From: Streptomyces peucetius
GTDB taxonomy: Bacteria > Actinomycetota > Actinomycetes > Streptomycetales > Streptomycetaceae
Direction: 5' to 3'
Assembly: GCF_025854275.1 (NCBI RefSeq)
Contig: NZ_CP107567.1
Coordinates: 1 to 64,000 of the forward strand
DNA length: 64,000 bases
Shown: piece after piece, positions 27,781 to 36,015 of the stretch
Layout of the letters: the number at the start of each line of letters is the position of its first letter
Numbering within the stretch: position 1 is the first letter of the stretch
The notes under the pieces: generated by a model
Databases searched by the model: none
Told to the model about the DNA's origin: nothing
The model's input: the letters and a program-made list of their open reading frames with translations, nothing else
Made by a program: the position numbers and the translations under genes

Positions 27781-29096
27781 GCACGTCGGCGTCGACGCGC
27801 GGCTCCTCGCAGAGGAACGAGGACCTCGAGAGGATCGTGCTGGATGAGCTCAAGTGGTCGTTGTCCGGGTTCGCCATGAGAATCCGCGAGCATTGCGCGG
27901 CCACCGGCCACCCCCGGTCCGTGAGCACGAGCACGGTGTCACGATGGTGCGCGGGGGCGCAGCCGGGTCCGGAACTGGCTGCTGCAGCGTGCTACGTCCT
28001 GACCCGGGCGTGCAAGCGCCAGGTGATCCCTGAGAGTCTGGGATGGTCGTCCGAGGACAAGGATGTCGCCGAGCAGGCCCTCCAGTACGGCGACCTGAGA
28101 CATGCGGTGCGGATGCTGCGGCGGCTGTGGCAGATGGACTCCGTGCCCAGGAGCGGCTCCGTGCGGAGGATGTCGTTCGCCTCGACGCCCTCCGCGGTCG
28201 AGGCCCTGGTCATGCTGCCCGACACGGAGATCGCCGGGCGCGGCCAGCGGCGGGTGACCATGGCGGACATCGAGCTCCTGGACGCGCACACCGACCTGTA
28301 CGGCAGGACGGACGCCCGGCACGGAGGCGGGCAGTTCCGCTCCGTTTTCGCCGCCTTCCTCGCCGCCCACGCCGTTCCGCTGCTCGAAGGGGGCTTCAAC
28401 GCCAAGCGTGGTCGGCAGCTGTACGGCAGCGTTGCCGACGCGGTGCTCGCGCTGGCGAGCATGGCCTACGACGACCAGCTGCCGGGCCTGGCTCAGCGCT
28501 ATGACCTGCAGGCGATGCGGCTGGCGCAGGCGATCGGGGATCGCGGTCGACTGGCGCGCGGCTGCATTCACCAGGCTCGGCTGGCGGCGGTGCGGGGCGA
28601 CGGCCGGGAGGTGCTGACGCATGCCCGCAGCGCGGTGGTCGCGGCGTCTGGCGCGCCCGCGCTGGTGCGGGCCTACGTCGCGGTGACGGAGGCCAGGGCG
28701 TGGGCCTACAACGGTGATGGCGCGCAGTGCCGGGCGGCAGTGGAACGGGCGCGTGCCGCGTTCGACCGGGCCGGGCGTGGGTCGGACCCGAGGTGGCTGG
28801 CGTGGCTGGATCGCCCGGAGTTGGAGGGGCAGGCCGCGTGGGCGCTGGCGATGGCCGGGCTGGCCGATGAGGGCGAGGAGGCTCTGAAGGTGGCGATGGG
28901 TCTGCCGCCGGAGCGTACGCGCGACAGTGTGGAGTTGCTGATCACTGGTGCTGAGCTGGCGCGGCTGCGTGGTGAGCGGGCGGAGTGGGATGAGTTGCTG
29001 GTGAGGGCGAAGACAGCCGCTCAGCACCTCAAGAGTCGGCGCCTGGCGCGGCGCTTGGCCGACGCCGCCGCGGGCGCCCCGCTCCATGCCTTCTGA
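27777..29096 (+). CDS. Regulator-like protein with HTH and helical repeats
   Basis: A 439-residue protein. The first 110 residues contain an XRE-like DNA-binding region (MRIREHCAATGHPRSVSTST then VSRWCAGAQPGPELAAA). The rest is an all-helical array like those of TPR-containing Streptomyces regulators. It begins with ATG 27777, overlapping the stop of the small acidic gene, and closes the five-gene run. It converges with the nitroreductase gene across 47 bases. Confidence 0.65.
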   Translation: MSTSASTRGSSQRNEDLERIVLDELKWSLSGFAMRIREHCAATGHPRSVSTSTVSRWCAGAQPGPELAAAACYVLTRACKRQVIPESLGWSSEDKDVAEQALQYGDLRHAVRMLRRLWQMDSVPRSGSVRRMSFASTPSAVEALVMLPDTEIAGRGQRRVTMADIELLDAHTDLYGRTDARHGGGQFRSVFAAFLAAHAVPLLEGGFNAKRGRQLYGSVADAVLALASMAYDDQLPGLAQRYDLQAMRLAQAIGDRGRLARGCIHQARLAAVRGDGREVLTHARSAVVAASGAPALVRAYVAVTEARAWAYNGDGAQCRAAVERARAAFDRAGRGSDPRWLAWLDRPELEGQAAWALAMAGLADEGEEALKVAMGLPPERTRDSVELLITGAELARLRGERAEWDELLVRAKTAAQHLKSRRLARRLADAAAGAPLHAF

Positions 29097-29143
29097 CCCG
29101 GCCGGGTAGGACCGGGCGCGAACCGGTCGGTGACAGAGCGGCG

Positions 29144-29734
29144 TCAGCGGTCTGTGTCGCCGAGCCAGGTGAGCTTGGCGCGAACGTCGGCAGCGGGACG
29201 GGGCCGGGGCCCATCGCCGGGGACGGGGGTGCCGACGTACAGGTAGCCGAGCAGTTGTTCGCCGTCGCCGATGCCGAGGTGCTTGCGGACCTGTGGCGCG
29301 TCCGGGTGGGGCCCGCCGAACCAGACGCCGCCCCAGCCGCGGGCGTCGAGGAGCAGCAGCAGTGTGGTGGTCATCGCGGACGTCGCGGCCAGCTGCTCCC
29401 AGCGCGGGATGGTGGGGTGGTCGCGGGGCTGGAAGACGATGGCGAGCATCAGTGGCGCGCGCAGGTGCTTGACGGCGATTCTCTCGGCCAGGTCGGTGGT
29501 GGGCGCGGCCTCGGCGGCGGCTTCACCGAGGCGGACGCGGGCGTCGCCGCTGATCGCGATCAGGCGCCAGGGGCGCAACTGCCCGTGGTCGGGCGCCGTG
29601 GCCGCGGCCGCGAGAAGGTCGAGGAGTTCGTCCGGGCCCGGGGCGGGCTCGGCGAGGCGGATGGTGCTGCGCCGGGTGCGGATCGCCGTCTCGACGATGC
29701 CCGCGGCGGCCGGTGCGTCGGGGAAGGTGGTCAT
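29144..29734 (-). CDS. Nitroreductase family protein (YdjA-like)
   Basis: A 196-residue FMN-dependent nitroreductase-fold protein. It has the N-terminal IRTRRSTIRLAEPAP block, the LRPWRLIAISGDARVRLGE strand-helix, WGGVWFGGPHPDAPQVR and a C-terminal LGYLYVGTPV, matching the single-domain YdjA-like subgroup. These enzymes reduce nitro groups, quinones or activated double bonds with NAD(P)H. It is the last gene of the KLGMRPG operon, overlapping the transporter stop (ATGA at 29731-29734). It may tailor the product or remove a reactive nitro or N-oxide intermediate, which is inference. Confidence 0.82.
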   Translation of the reverse strand: MTTFPDAPAAAGIVETAIRTRRSTIRLAEPAPGPDELLDLLAAAATAPDHGQLRPWRLIAISGDARVRLGEAAAEAAPTTDLAERIAVKHLRAPLMLAIVFQPRDHPTIPRWEQLAATSAMTTTLLLLLDARGWGGVWFGGPHPDAPQVRKHLGIGDGEQLLGYLYVGTPVPGDGPRPRPAADVRAKLTWLGDTDR

Positions 29735-31011
29735 CGGGCCGCTCCCGGGCTCTCGGGCAGTACGGTGACCGGCTTGCCGCCGGGGGCCGGCGCGGTGAGG
29801 TCGGGGGCGTTGCGGGTGAGGCGGTCGAGCAGGGGCGCGGTGGCGGCGGTCGTGACGACGGCAATGACGACCATGATCGTGAACAGGTTCGTGGAGATGA
29901 CGCCGAGTTGGAGGCCGATGCCGAGGACGACGATCTCGGTGATTCCGCGGCAGTTCATCAGGGTGCCCAGCAACGCCGACCACCGCCAGTCGCAGCCGGC
30001 GAGCCGGGCTGCTCCGGCGGCGGCGACCCACTTGCCCGTCACGGCGACGGCCAGGACGAGCGCGGCCCAGCCCCACTGGCCGGCCGGGAGGGCTGCGAGG
30101 TCGGTGTGCAGACCGATGTCGACGAAGAACAGCGGCAGCAGCACGGGGACGACCACCGCTTGGAGGCGGGCGGCGCTGCGCTCGACGGCCGGCACCCCGC
30201 GCGGCACGGTCGCGCCGGCCAGGAATGCGCCGATCGCGGGGTGAACGCCGATCCGGTCGGTGGCGTATGCGGTCAGGAGCAGCCCGGTGACCAGCAGCAC
30301 TGTCACCAGGTCGTCGGAGGTGCGGGCGGCGCGCTCCAGCGTCCGCTTCACGACGGGGCGCGCCGCTGCCAGCGCGGCGGTGAGGGCGGCGGCCAGGGCG
30401 AGGGCGGTGAGCGCGTCCAGCGGGGAGCCGGCGGTGGCCAGGGAGGTGACGGCGATGAGCAGACACCAGGCGAGGGCGTCGTCGGTGGCCGCGCACGCGA
30501 GGGCGAAGGTGCCGAGGCGCGTGGTGGTCAGGCCCTTGTCGGTGAGGATCCGTGCGAGGACGGGGAAGGCGGTGATGGACAGCGCGGTGGCGATGAACAG
30601 CACGAACGGCAGTTGCTGCACGCCGGGAGGCGCGAGAGCCGGGTACATGGCGAGCGCGAGGATGGAGCCGAGCGCCAGGGGCAGCAGGATGCTGCCGGCG
30701 GCTACGGAGGCGACGGCGCGGCGGGTGGCGCGCAAGGAGCCCAGGTCGAGTTCGAGGCCGATGAGGAAGAGGAAGACGAGCAGGGCCAGGTTGCCGAGCA
30801 CGGAGGTGTAGGGCAGAACGGCGGGAGGCAGCAGGAGGTGCTGGACGCCGGGGGCGAGCCAGCCAAGGAGGGAAGGGCCGAGGAGGATGCCGACGGCCAT
30901 CTCGCCGATGACGGGCGGCTGGCCGAGGCGGCGGGCGGCCCAGCCGCCGGCCTGGCAGGCCAGCGCCACGGCGGGGACGGCGACGAGGACGAGTGGGAGG
31001 GGACTGGACAA
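29731..31011 (-). CDS. Cation:proton antiporter (CPA2/Kef type)
   Basis: A 426-residue membrane protein with about 12 hydrophobic segments. CPA2 landmarks include GEMAVGILLGPSLLG, FLFLIGLELDLGSL and CAATDDALAWCLL with the double Asp of the ion path, plus FFVDIGLHTDL and NCRGITEIVVLGIG. There is no C-terminal RCK domain, so it is the short form. Such transporters are recurrent in antibiotic and RiPP clusters, where export or ion homeostasis is proposed. It starts at TTG 31011 with GGAGGATC upstream. It lies 108 bases after the DDAH-like gene. Confidence 0.87.
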   Translation of the reverse strand: MSSPLPLVLVAVPAVALACQAGGWAARRLGQPPVIGEMAVGILLGPSLLGWLAPGVQHLLLPPAVLPYTSVLGNLALLVFLFLIGLELDLGSLRATRRAVASVAAGSILLPLALGSILALAMYPALAPPGVQQLPFVLFIATALSITAFPVLARILTDKGLTTTRLGTFALACAATDDALAWCLLIAVTSLATAGSPLDALTALALAAALTAALAAARPVVKRTLERAARTSDDLVTVLLVTGLLLTAYATDRIGVHPAIGAFLAGATVPRGVPAVERSAARLQAVVVPVLLPLFFVDIGLHTDLAALPAGQWGWAALVLAVAVTGKWVAAAGAARLAGCDWRWSALLGTLMNCRGITEIVVLGIGLQLGVISTNLFTIMVVIAVVTTAATAPLLDRLTRNAPDLTAPAPGGKPVTVLPESPGAAR

Positions 31012-31119
31012 GGCAGGGATCCTCCAGGGACGGCGGGGCGAGGGCCGGCGGGCGTGCGCGAGCGGCCTGGCAGCGCGGAGCGGCGAGCCGGGAGCGGGCC
31101 GCGAGAGGGTGAGCGAGGG

Positions 31120-31992
31120 TCAGGTGCGCAGCAGGGGCAGGGTGGTGCAGCGCAGGGAGCCGGGGATGCGGGTGACCTCGCCGTAGTCGATGGTCAGGAC
31201 CTCGAGCCCGCGGGCGGCCAGGGCGGCAGCGATCCGGTCGCTTCCGGCGGCGACCACGATCGTGGTGGGGGCGATGGCCAGGACGTTGACCTGGACCGCG
31301 CGGGCCTCGGCGTCGGTGACCGGGATGAGGTCGTCGAAGTGGGCGTCGAACCAGCGGTTCTGGTCGGCGGTGAACACCTCGCGGTGGATGAGGGCGGTGC
31401 CGGGCGCGACCACGGCAAGGTGGTCGTCGAGGTGGACGATCCCCTTACCCGCGAAGTGCACGGGGACGACCTCGCGGTCGACGCCGTGCCGGGCGAGGGC
31501 CTCCTGGAGGGCGGCCACACCGACGGGGCTGGTCTCCTCGCTCAGGCCGACGAGGACGCGGCCCTTGTCGGGGAGCAGGACGTCACCGCCCTCGATCGTG
31601 CCCCGCGTGAGGTCGACGGGCCGCAGTCCGAGCGCAGGGTCGGTGAGGGCGTCCGTCTCGGGCAGACGGTGTTCGGAGTTCAGGCGGGCCCGGAACAGGA
31701 CGTGGTCGACAGCGAAGGCGATGTCGCGGGGGTAGTGCTGGACGGAGCAGCCCGGCGCCGGAGGGAGCAGGACGACCTCGGCGCCGCGGTCGCGCAGCAG
31801 GCCGATCAGCTGGTCCTGCTGGGCGCGGACGGCGGCGGGGTCGTGGGTGGTCCAGGAGCTGGTGGCCTGTTGGCGGGCGAGGACGGGATGGACATCGGGG
31901 CCGGCCAGGGGGCGGGTGAAGTCGCTGGCGTGTCGCATGGCGACGCGGCGCAGGGTTCCGTACTCGGTGGCGACACGGGTGGCGGTGGGCAC
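31120..31992 (-). CDS. DDAH/arginine-deiminase-type guanidino-group hydrolase
   Basis: A 290-residue pentein-fold enzyme. The catalytic set is complete: Cys282 in GSLRCTTLPL, His187 in GIVHLDDH, Asp90 in YPRDIAF and the IEGGDVLLP acidic loop. Members attack the guanidine carbon of arginine or methylarginine to give citrulline or an amine. It starts at GTG 31992 after a GGAGGACCC site. Within this operon it sits with a second pentein enzyme and a precursor-like peptide containing four arginines. It could therefore act on peptidyl arginine or on a guanidino amino acid intermediate; the choice is not decided by sequence. Confidence 0.85.
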   Translation of the reverse strand: MPTATRVATEYGTLRRVAMRHASDFTRPLAGPDVHPVLARQQATSSWTTHDPAAVRAQQDQLIGLLRDRGAEVVLLPPAPGCSVQHYPRDIAFAVDHVLFRARLNSEHRLPETDALTDPALGLRPVDLTRGTIEGGDVLLPDKGRVLVGLSEETSPVGVAALQEALARHGVDREVVPVHFAGKGIVHLDDHLAVVAPGTALIHREVFTADQNRWFDAHFDDLIPVTDAEARAVQVNVLAIAPTTIVVAAGSDRIAAALAARGLEVLTIDYGEVTRIPGSLRCTTLPLLRT

Positions 31993-32072
31993 GGGTCCTC
32001 CGGGGGCGATCGGTTCGGGCGCTGGTGGTGCGGGGTGGAGGCGGCCCCAGCACGGCCCGGTCGTGGGGTGCC

Positions 32073-32110
32073 TGCGGAGGCGGGCGCCGTCAGGTGCGCC
32101 TGCCCCCGCA
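32073..32110 (-). terminator. Intercistronic imperfect hairpin
   Basis: Nearly complementary arms (32073-32088 and 32093-32110) with a GTCA loop lie between the GFA-family gene and the DDAH-like gene. It may act as an attenuator or as an mRNA-stability element. It is one of three hairpins in this operon. Confidence 0.35.
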
Positions 32111-32121
32111 GGGATCCGGGG

Positions 32122-32562
32122 TCAGCCGGCCGCCGCGTGCCGGTTGTCGTGCTGGGCGAGCCAGGGGGCGGCCTCGGCGAGCCGGTTCAGGTTGGTGGGC
32201 ACCAGGGCCGGGTCGGTGTCGTGGTGGTCGAGGGCGGTGGCGAGGATGCCGATGACCGTGTCGTCGCCGTAGTCCCGGGCGGCGATGTGGCTGCCGCAGT
32301 CGGGGCAGAAGCCGCGGGCGGTCTTACCCGGGTAGGTGTCGAACCACGTCGGCTCGGCACCGGTCCACTCCAGCCCCGCCATCGGGAAGCCGACCCACCA
32401 CTGGAACGGCGCGCCGGAGCGCTTGGCGCAGTGCTCGCATCGGCAGATGTGCGGGTCGTCCACCGGGCCGGTGACGGTGAAGCGGATCTTCCCGCACAGG
32501 GGGAGGCAGCCGCCGGAGCGGACCTCGGAGCCGGAGCCGGTGGCGGCGACAGTCTCGGACAC
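32122..32562 (-). CDS. GFA family (formaldehyde-activating-type) zinc protein
   Basis: A 146-residue protein of the GFA/CENP-V fold. Zinc-binding cysteines are visible in GGCLPLCGKI, CRCEHCAKRSG and GFCPDCGS, and the family GAPFQWWVGFP block is present. The founding member was described as accelerating the reaction of formaldehyde with glutathione, but that role is debated for the family. GTG 32562 shares one base with the stop of the diiron-enzyme gene, so the two are coupled. Pairing with an enzyme class that can release formaldehyde makes a detoxifying role attractive but unproven. Confidence 0.8.
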   Translation of the reverse strand: MSETVAATGSGSEVRSGGCLPLCGKIRFTVTGPVDDPHICRCEHCAKRSGAPFQWWVGFPMAGLEWTGAEPTWFDTYPGKTARGFCPDCGSHIAARDYGDDTVIGILATALDHHDTDPALVPTNLNRLAEAAPWLAQHDNRHAAAG

Positions 32563-33422
32563 TAGTTCAATTCCCTTGCGCGATGGGCCAGTTGGGTCCA
32601 CCAGTGTGCCATCGCGCCGAAGATCTGCAGGAAGCCCTCCATGGCCTGCGGCAGGTCGAGGTGGAAGAGCTCACTCTGTCGGATGAACCGGGCCAGGCCC
32701 TCGATGTGCGCCTCTTCCACGCTCATGCCGCCGACCTGCGCGGCCTCGTGGCTCTCGTCGAGGTGGAGCCGGTAGTAGTAGTCCAGGTTCTTCAGCCCCG
32801 CACTACTGGTGCCGGTGGTCAGTTCGCCGTACCGGTTGGTGATGTCCCGCAGGATCTCGGTCTCGGCGACGGCGACGCCCTCGGTGGCGTAGTAGCCGCC
32901 GGCGATGAGGCCGGTCATGTGGGAGTTCACCAGAACCTGGTGCTGGAGGACCAGTTTGGCGGTCTCGTCGGCGGGGACGTGGCCGTTGACGAGCAGGCCG
33001 AGGTCGGCGAGGAGCGCGCGGGTGTAGAGGATGTAGTGGGCGGGGACCTTGCCGGGCTCGCCGCCCTCTTCCAGGAAGTTGCGGTCGAACTCGTGGCCGA
33101 GGGCGGGGCAGGAGCCGTAGACCTGGGCGGCGGCCAGGCGCAGGAACTGGGCGTTGTGCCGGGCGAAGACGGCGAGCTCCGCGATGAACAGGCGGGCCTG
33201 GGCCTCGGTGAGGGTGCCGGGGTCGACCAGGGCGCGGATCTGCCGGTAGACGGTGTCGATCATGGGCTTGAGGTGCTTGTCGACGAGCTCGTCACCACTG
33301 TTGCGGGTGCCCTGGAGGGTGGCGTGGATGTAGCTGCGGGTCTCCGGGTTCGCCATCAGGTACGCCTCGACGAGGCTGGTGTTGCGCAGGGTGTCGAGCG
33401 TGGGTGCGGGTGCGGTGGTCAC
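32562..33422 (-). CDS. Heme-oxygenase-like diiron oxidase (HDO)
   Basis: A 286-residue all-helical protein. Likely metal ligands are Glu82 and His89 (AELAVFARHN), Glu181 (YYATEGVAVAETEI) and a His220-x-Asp222-xx-His225 set (RLHLDESHEAAQ). This is the pattern of the HDO superfamily, whose members oxidise amines or fragment amino acids: RohS makes a nitroimidazole, BesC cleaves chlorolysine releasing formaldehyde and ammonia, UndA makes alkenes. It starts at GTG 33422 after GAGGAG, overlapping the cupin gene stop (GTGA). Its neighbours point to a lysine- or arginine-derived substrate, free or peptidyl. Confidence 0.78.
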   Translation of the reverse strand: MTTAPAPTLDTLRNTSLVEAYLMANPETRSYIHATLQGTRNSGDELVDKHLKPMIDTVYRQIRALVDPGTLTEAQARLFIAELAVFARHNAQFLRLAAAQVYGSCPALGHEFDRNFLEEGGEPGKVPAHYILYTRALLADLGLLVNGHVPADETAKLVLQHQVLVNSHMTGLIAGGYYATEGVAVAETEILRDITNRYGELTTGTSSAGLKNLDYYYRLHLDESHEAAQVGGMSVEEAHIEGLARFIRQSELFHLDLPQAMEGFLQIFGAMAHWWTQLAHRARELN

Positions 33423-34702
33423 TTGGTCTCCTCGGTCGTGGTGGTGACGGTCAGGCCGCCGGTGGCGCCGAGCGTGCGGATCGCGGCGATCGCCTTCGGG
33501 TCGTCGGGGAGGGGGGTCGGGCCGGTGTTGAGGCGCTCGACCAGGTCGGGGGTGAGGACGGCGGGGTCGGCCGCCGTCTCGCAGCCGCGGAGGAACGCCT
33601 GCTCGCCGGTGACCATCAGCCGGTAGGGGGCGCGGACTGCGACGCTCGTGCCGGGCGCGAGGTCGGCGGCGGCGAACGCGGTGGCGGCCTCGGCGCGGGC
33701 GAGGTCATGGTCGGTCTGCTGCCAGCCGCCGTTGCTGAGGACGGTGTGCCAGCGCTGGTGGGCGTGCTCCGCGGCGGCGGCCGGTGCCTGCTCGGCGGCG
33801 GCGGTGAATGCGGCGGCGGTCACCGTGGTCAGCCGGCGGGCGAGTTCGGCGGGGCCCGCGGTCAGGGGCTGCATCGGGGACGGCTGGCCGGCGTCGGTGT
33901 CTGGCTCACTGACCAGCAGGGCGCCGAGCAGGTCCGGTGCGATCCAGGCCCGGGCGATCGCGGCGTCGGGGAAGGTGTAGAGGGGGATGGCGACGGAGAC
34001 GGAGAACTCGCTCTGCCGGCCGACGTGGAAGACGCGCTCGGGCAGGAACAGGGCGTCGCCGGGCTCCAGGGCGAAGTGCTCGCCGTGCTCCAGGAGCCAC
34101 GTGTAGTCGCCGTACAGCGGGTCGCTGCCTCCGGTGAGCTTGCGGTACTCGTCGGCCGGCCAGCAGTAGAAGTCCTTGGTGCCGGGCCCGTAGTGGGTGA
34201 GGAACGCGTTCTCGTAGCCCTCGTGGACGCCGAAGGCGGTCCCGCTGTAGTTGCCGACGAAGGCGACCAGTTCGGCGCCGCCGGACGGGAGGCCCCAGCC
34301 GTCGATCAGCGCGCCGACGAACTCGCCCAGGCCCGCGGCCAGCGGCTCGCTGACGCTCTCCAGGGTGTTGAGGACCAGGCTGAACCGCTCGGCGCCGACC
34401 TGCTCCTGCATCCATGCGGGGAAGCCGTCCTCCGGCCAGGCGTCGGCGGCCAGCACCTTGTCCACCAGGTCGGGGCGGTGCTCCTCGCCCACGTACACCC
34501 GGGCGTTCGCGGTGATCTCCCGCCCGGCGGCGTGGGCACGGCGGATCTCGGCGAAGCCGTCCAGGACGGCGGCCGCGTTCGCTGCCGAGGCGGGGACGAC
34601 GCCCTTGAACAGGTGCGGGCGGGTCATGCCGTCGGTCTTCTCGGGCAGGGTGTCGGTCCAGAATGCGCGGGGCGGAGGCCACGCTCCGGTGCTGCTGCTC
34701 AT
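33419..34702 (-). CDS. Cupin/JmjC-like Fe(II) oxygenase with HxG motif
   Basis: A 427-residue protein with a double-stranded beta-helix core. The first ligand region reads FGVHEGYENAFLTHYGPGTK (His160) and the distal ligand is LPERVFHVGRQ (His226), in the order expected for JmjC/cupin_8 enzymes. The usual HxD/E acid is not in place: the triplet is HEG. In Fe/2-oxoglutarate halogenases the acid is replaced by Gly or Ala, so this could be a halogenase or a protein using Glu161. The C-terminal third is helical and Ala-rich. ATG 34702 follows AAGGAG. Confidence 0.7.
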   Translation of the reverse strand: MSSSTGAWPPPRAFWTDTLPEKTDGMTRPHLFKGVVPASAANAAAVLDGFAEIRRAHAAGREITANARVYVGEEHRPDLVDKVLAADAWPEDGFPAWMQEQVGAERFSLVLNTLESVSEPLAAGLGEFVGALIDGWGLPSGGAELVAFVGNYSGTAFGVHEGYENAFLTHYGPGTKDFYCWPADEYRKLTGGSDPLYGDYTWLLEHGEHFALEPGDALFLPERVFHVGRQSEFSVSVAIPLYTFPDAAIARAWIAPDLLGALLVSEPDTDAGQPSPMQPLTAGPAELARRLTTVTAAAFTAAAEQAPAAAAEHAHQRWHTVLSNGGWQQTDHDLARAEAATAFAAADLAPGTSVAVRAPYRLMVTGEQAFLRGCETAADPAVLTPDLVERLNTGPTPLPDDPKAIAAIRTLGATGGLTVTTTTEETK

Positions 34703-34773
34703 GGCCGGGTACTCCTTGGGGTTCGGGCCGCGCGGGTGGCGGCCAGGTGTGCGTGGAGGGGCGGGCCGGGCGC

Positions 34774-35907
34774 TCAGGCCGCGAGGTAGTCCTCGAGGCC
34801 GCCGTCGCGGACGGTGTCGAGGGTGAAGCAGTGGTGCCCGCCTCCGAACAGGCGCCGGTGGCGGTGGCGGACCGGGACGACGGTGAAGCCGCGCTGCTCC
34901 AGCAGTTCGATCAGCTCCGGGTAGAGGGAGTTGACGACCACCGTGCTCTCGTCGATCGACAGGACGTTGATGTCGATGTACCGGGACGCGGTGGGGATCA
35001 CGAACCCGAACTCGTCGTAGTCCTGCTCGGGCACGGCGCTCGGCGGCGGGTAGATCGCCTCCCAGCCGCGCATCGCCTCCGGCAGGTACTGCAGGTAGTT
35101 CGGGGAGCGCAGCAGCATCAGGCCCGGGCGCAGGGGGACGACGATGGAGTCGACGTGGTTGTCGGCGATCCCCGGCAGCCGGTGCAGGCGCTGGCCGGGG
35201 AAGTTGCGGGCCAGCCACCGGTAGGCGAGCTCGTGGTTGCGGTTGGCGACGTTGACCAGCACGTCGCGGCCCAGGCGGACGCACTGCGCGCCGTCGAAGA
35301 CCATCTCCAGGCCCAGGCCGTCGATCGGCAGGGCATTCTCGCCTGCCATCGCGGCGGTGACGTCGATGTCCTTCTGGTCGAAGTAGGCGGTGTCGAGGGA
35401 GCCGGCGGCGAGCGCGGGGCGCGGCATGGACAGCCAGTTCGCGCCCTGCTCGAAGTAGCGGGCGAAGTGGGGCTTGAGGTGGTCGTTCTCGAAGATCCGG
35501 CCACGGATGTGCGGCGCGGTCTCCACGATCGTCTCCCCGAGGATGATCGCGTTGTCCCGGACGTTCAGCGGCGGTGTCGCTCCGCTGCTCCACCACGGGG
35601 AGGACACCTCGACGTCCTTGCCGGGGGCGGAGGGGCGCAGTACGCGCACCCCGCAGCTGGCGAGGGCGTCGGCGAAGCCGGCGACGTCCTCGTTCAGCTC
35701 GTCGACGATCTGCTGCGGGATGGACAGCTTCCGCTGCCCGTCGGCCAGGTGGGGGGCGACGTTTTCGAAGTAGAACAGCCGCCAGCTGATGTCGGTGTCG
35801 TGCGTGGTGTAGTGGTCGGCGCGGCCGACGACGACCTCGCGCAGCCGGGTGAAGTCGTCGAAGCTGTGCACACCGCTGGCGGGCGGGTTGAGCTGGGGAT
35901 GGGTCAT
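34774..35907 (-). CDS. Amidinotransferase (glycine/inosamine amidinotransferase family)
   Basis: A 377-residue pentein enzyme. The catalytic Cys360 lies in GGGHHCFTLDTVRD, a near-exact family signature. Other landmarks are the N-terminal RLREVVVGRAD, the LNVRDNAIILG substrate loop and GIADNHVDSIVVPLRPG. These enzymes move an amidino group from L-arginine to an amine such as lysine, glycine or scyllo-inosamine phosphate. ATG 35907 has a GAGGAGG site 9 bases upstream. Together with a LysRS-like gene in the divergent unit, lysine is a plausible acceptor (giving homoarginine), but this is inference. Confidence 0.85.
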   Translation of the reverse strand: MTHPQLNPPASGVHSFDDFTRLREVVVGRADHYTTHDTDISWRLFYFENVAPHLADGQRKLSIPQQIVDELNEDVAGFADALASCGVRVLRPSAPGKDVEVSSPWWSSGATPPLNVRDNAIILGETIVETAPHIRGRIFENDHLKPHFARYFEQGANWLSMPRPALAAGSLDTAYFDQKDIDVTAAMAGENALPIDGLGLEMVFDGAQCVRLGRDVLVNVANRNHELAYRWLARNFPGQRLHRLPGIADNHVDSIVVPLRPGLMLLRSPNYLQYLPEAMRGWEAIYPPPSAVPEQDYDEFGFVIPTASRYIDINVLSIDESTVVVNSLYPELIELLEQRGFTVVPVRHRHRRLFGGGHHCFTLDTVRDGGLEDYLAA

Positions 35908-35942
35908 GGGTGGCCGCCTCCTCGGCGGCGGGTGCCGGCACG

Positions 35943-35971
35943 GCCCGGACGGCAGGGGGTGCCGTCCGGGC
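35943..35971 (-). terminator. Intercistronic 12-bp perfect hairpin
   Basis: Arms GCCCGGACGGCA (35943-35954) and TGCCGTCCGGGC (35960-35971) around a five-G loop, between the desaturase and amidinotransferase genes. It is likely a partial terminator or a transcript-stabilising element that sets the ratio of the flanking products. Confidence 0.5.
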
Positions 35972-36015
35972 GGCACTGCGGCGGGCCCGGTCGTGGACGG
36001 GATGAGGGGGATCGG

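Noticed and set aside
29713..32565. A 950-codon plus-strand frame, extremely Gly/Asp/Val-rich.
   Set aside because: It lies antisense to the antiporter, DDAH-like and GFA genes, all with clear motifs. Its composition is typical of a reverse-frame artefact.
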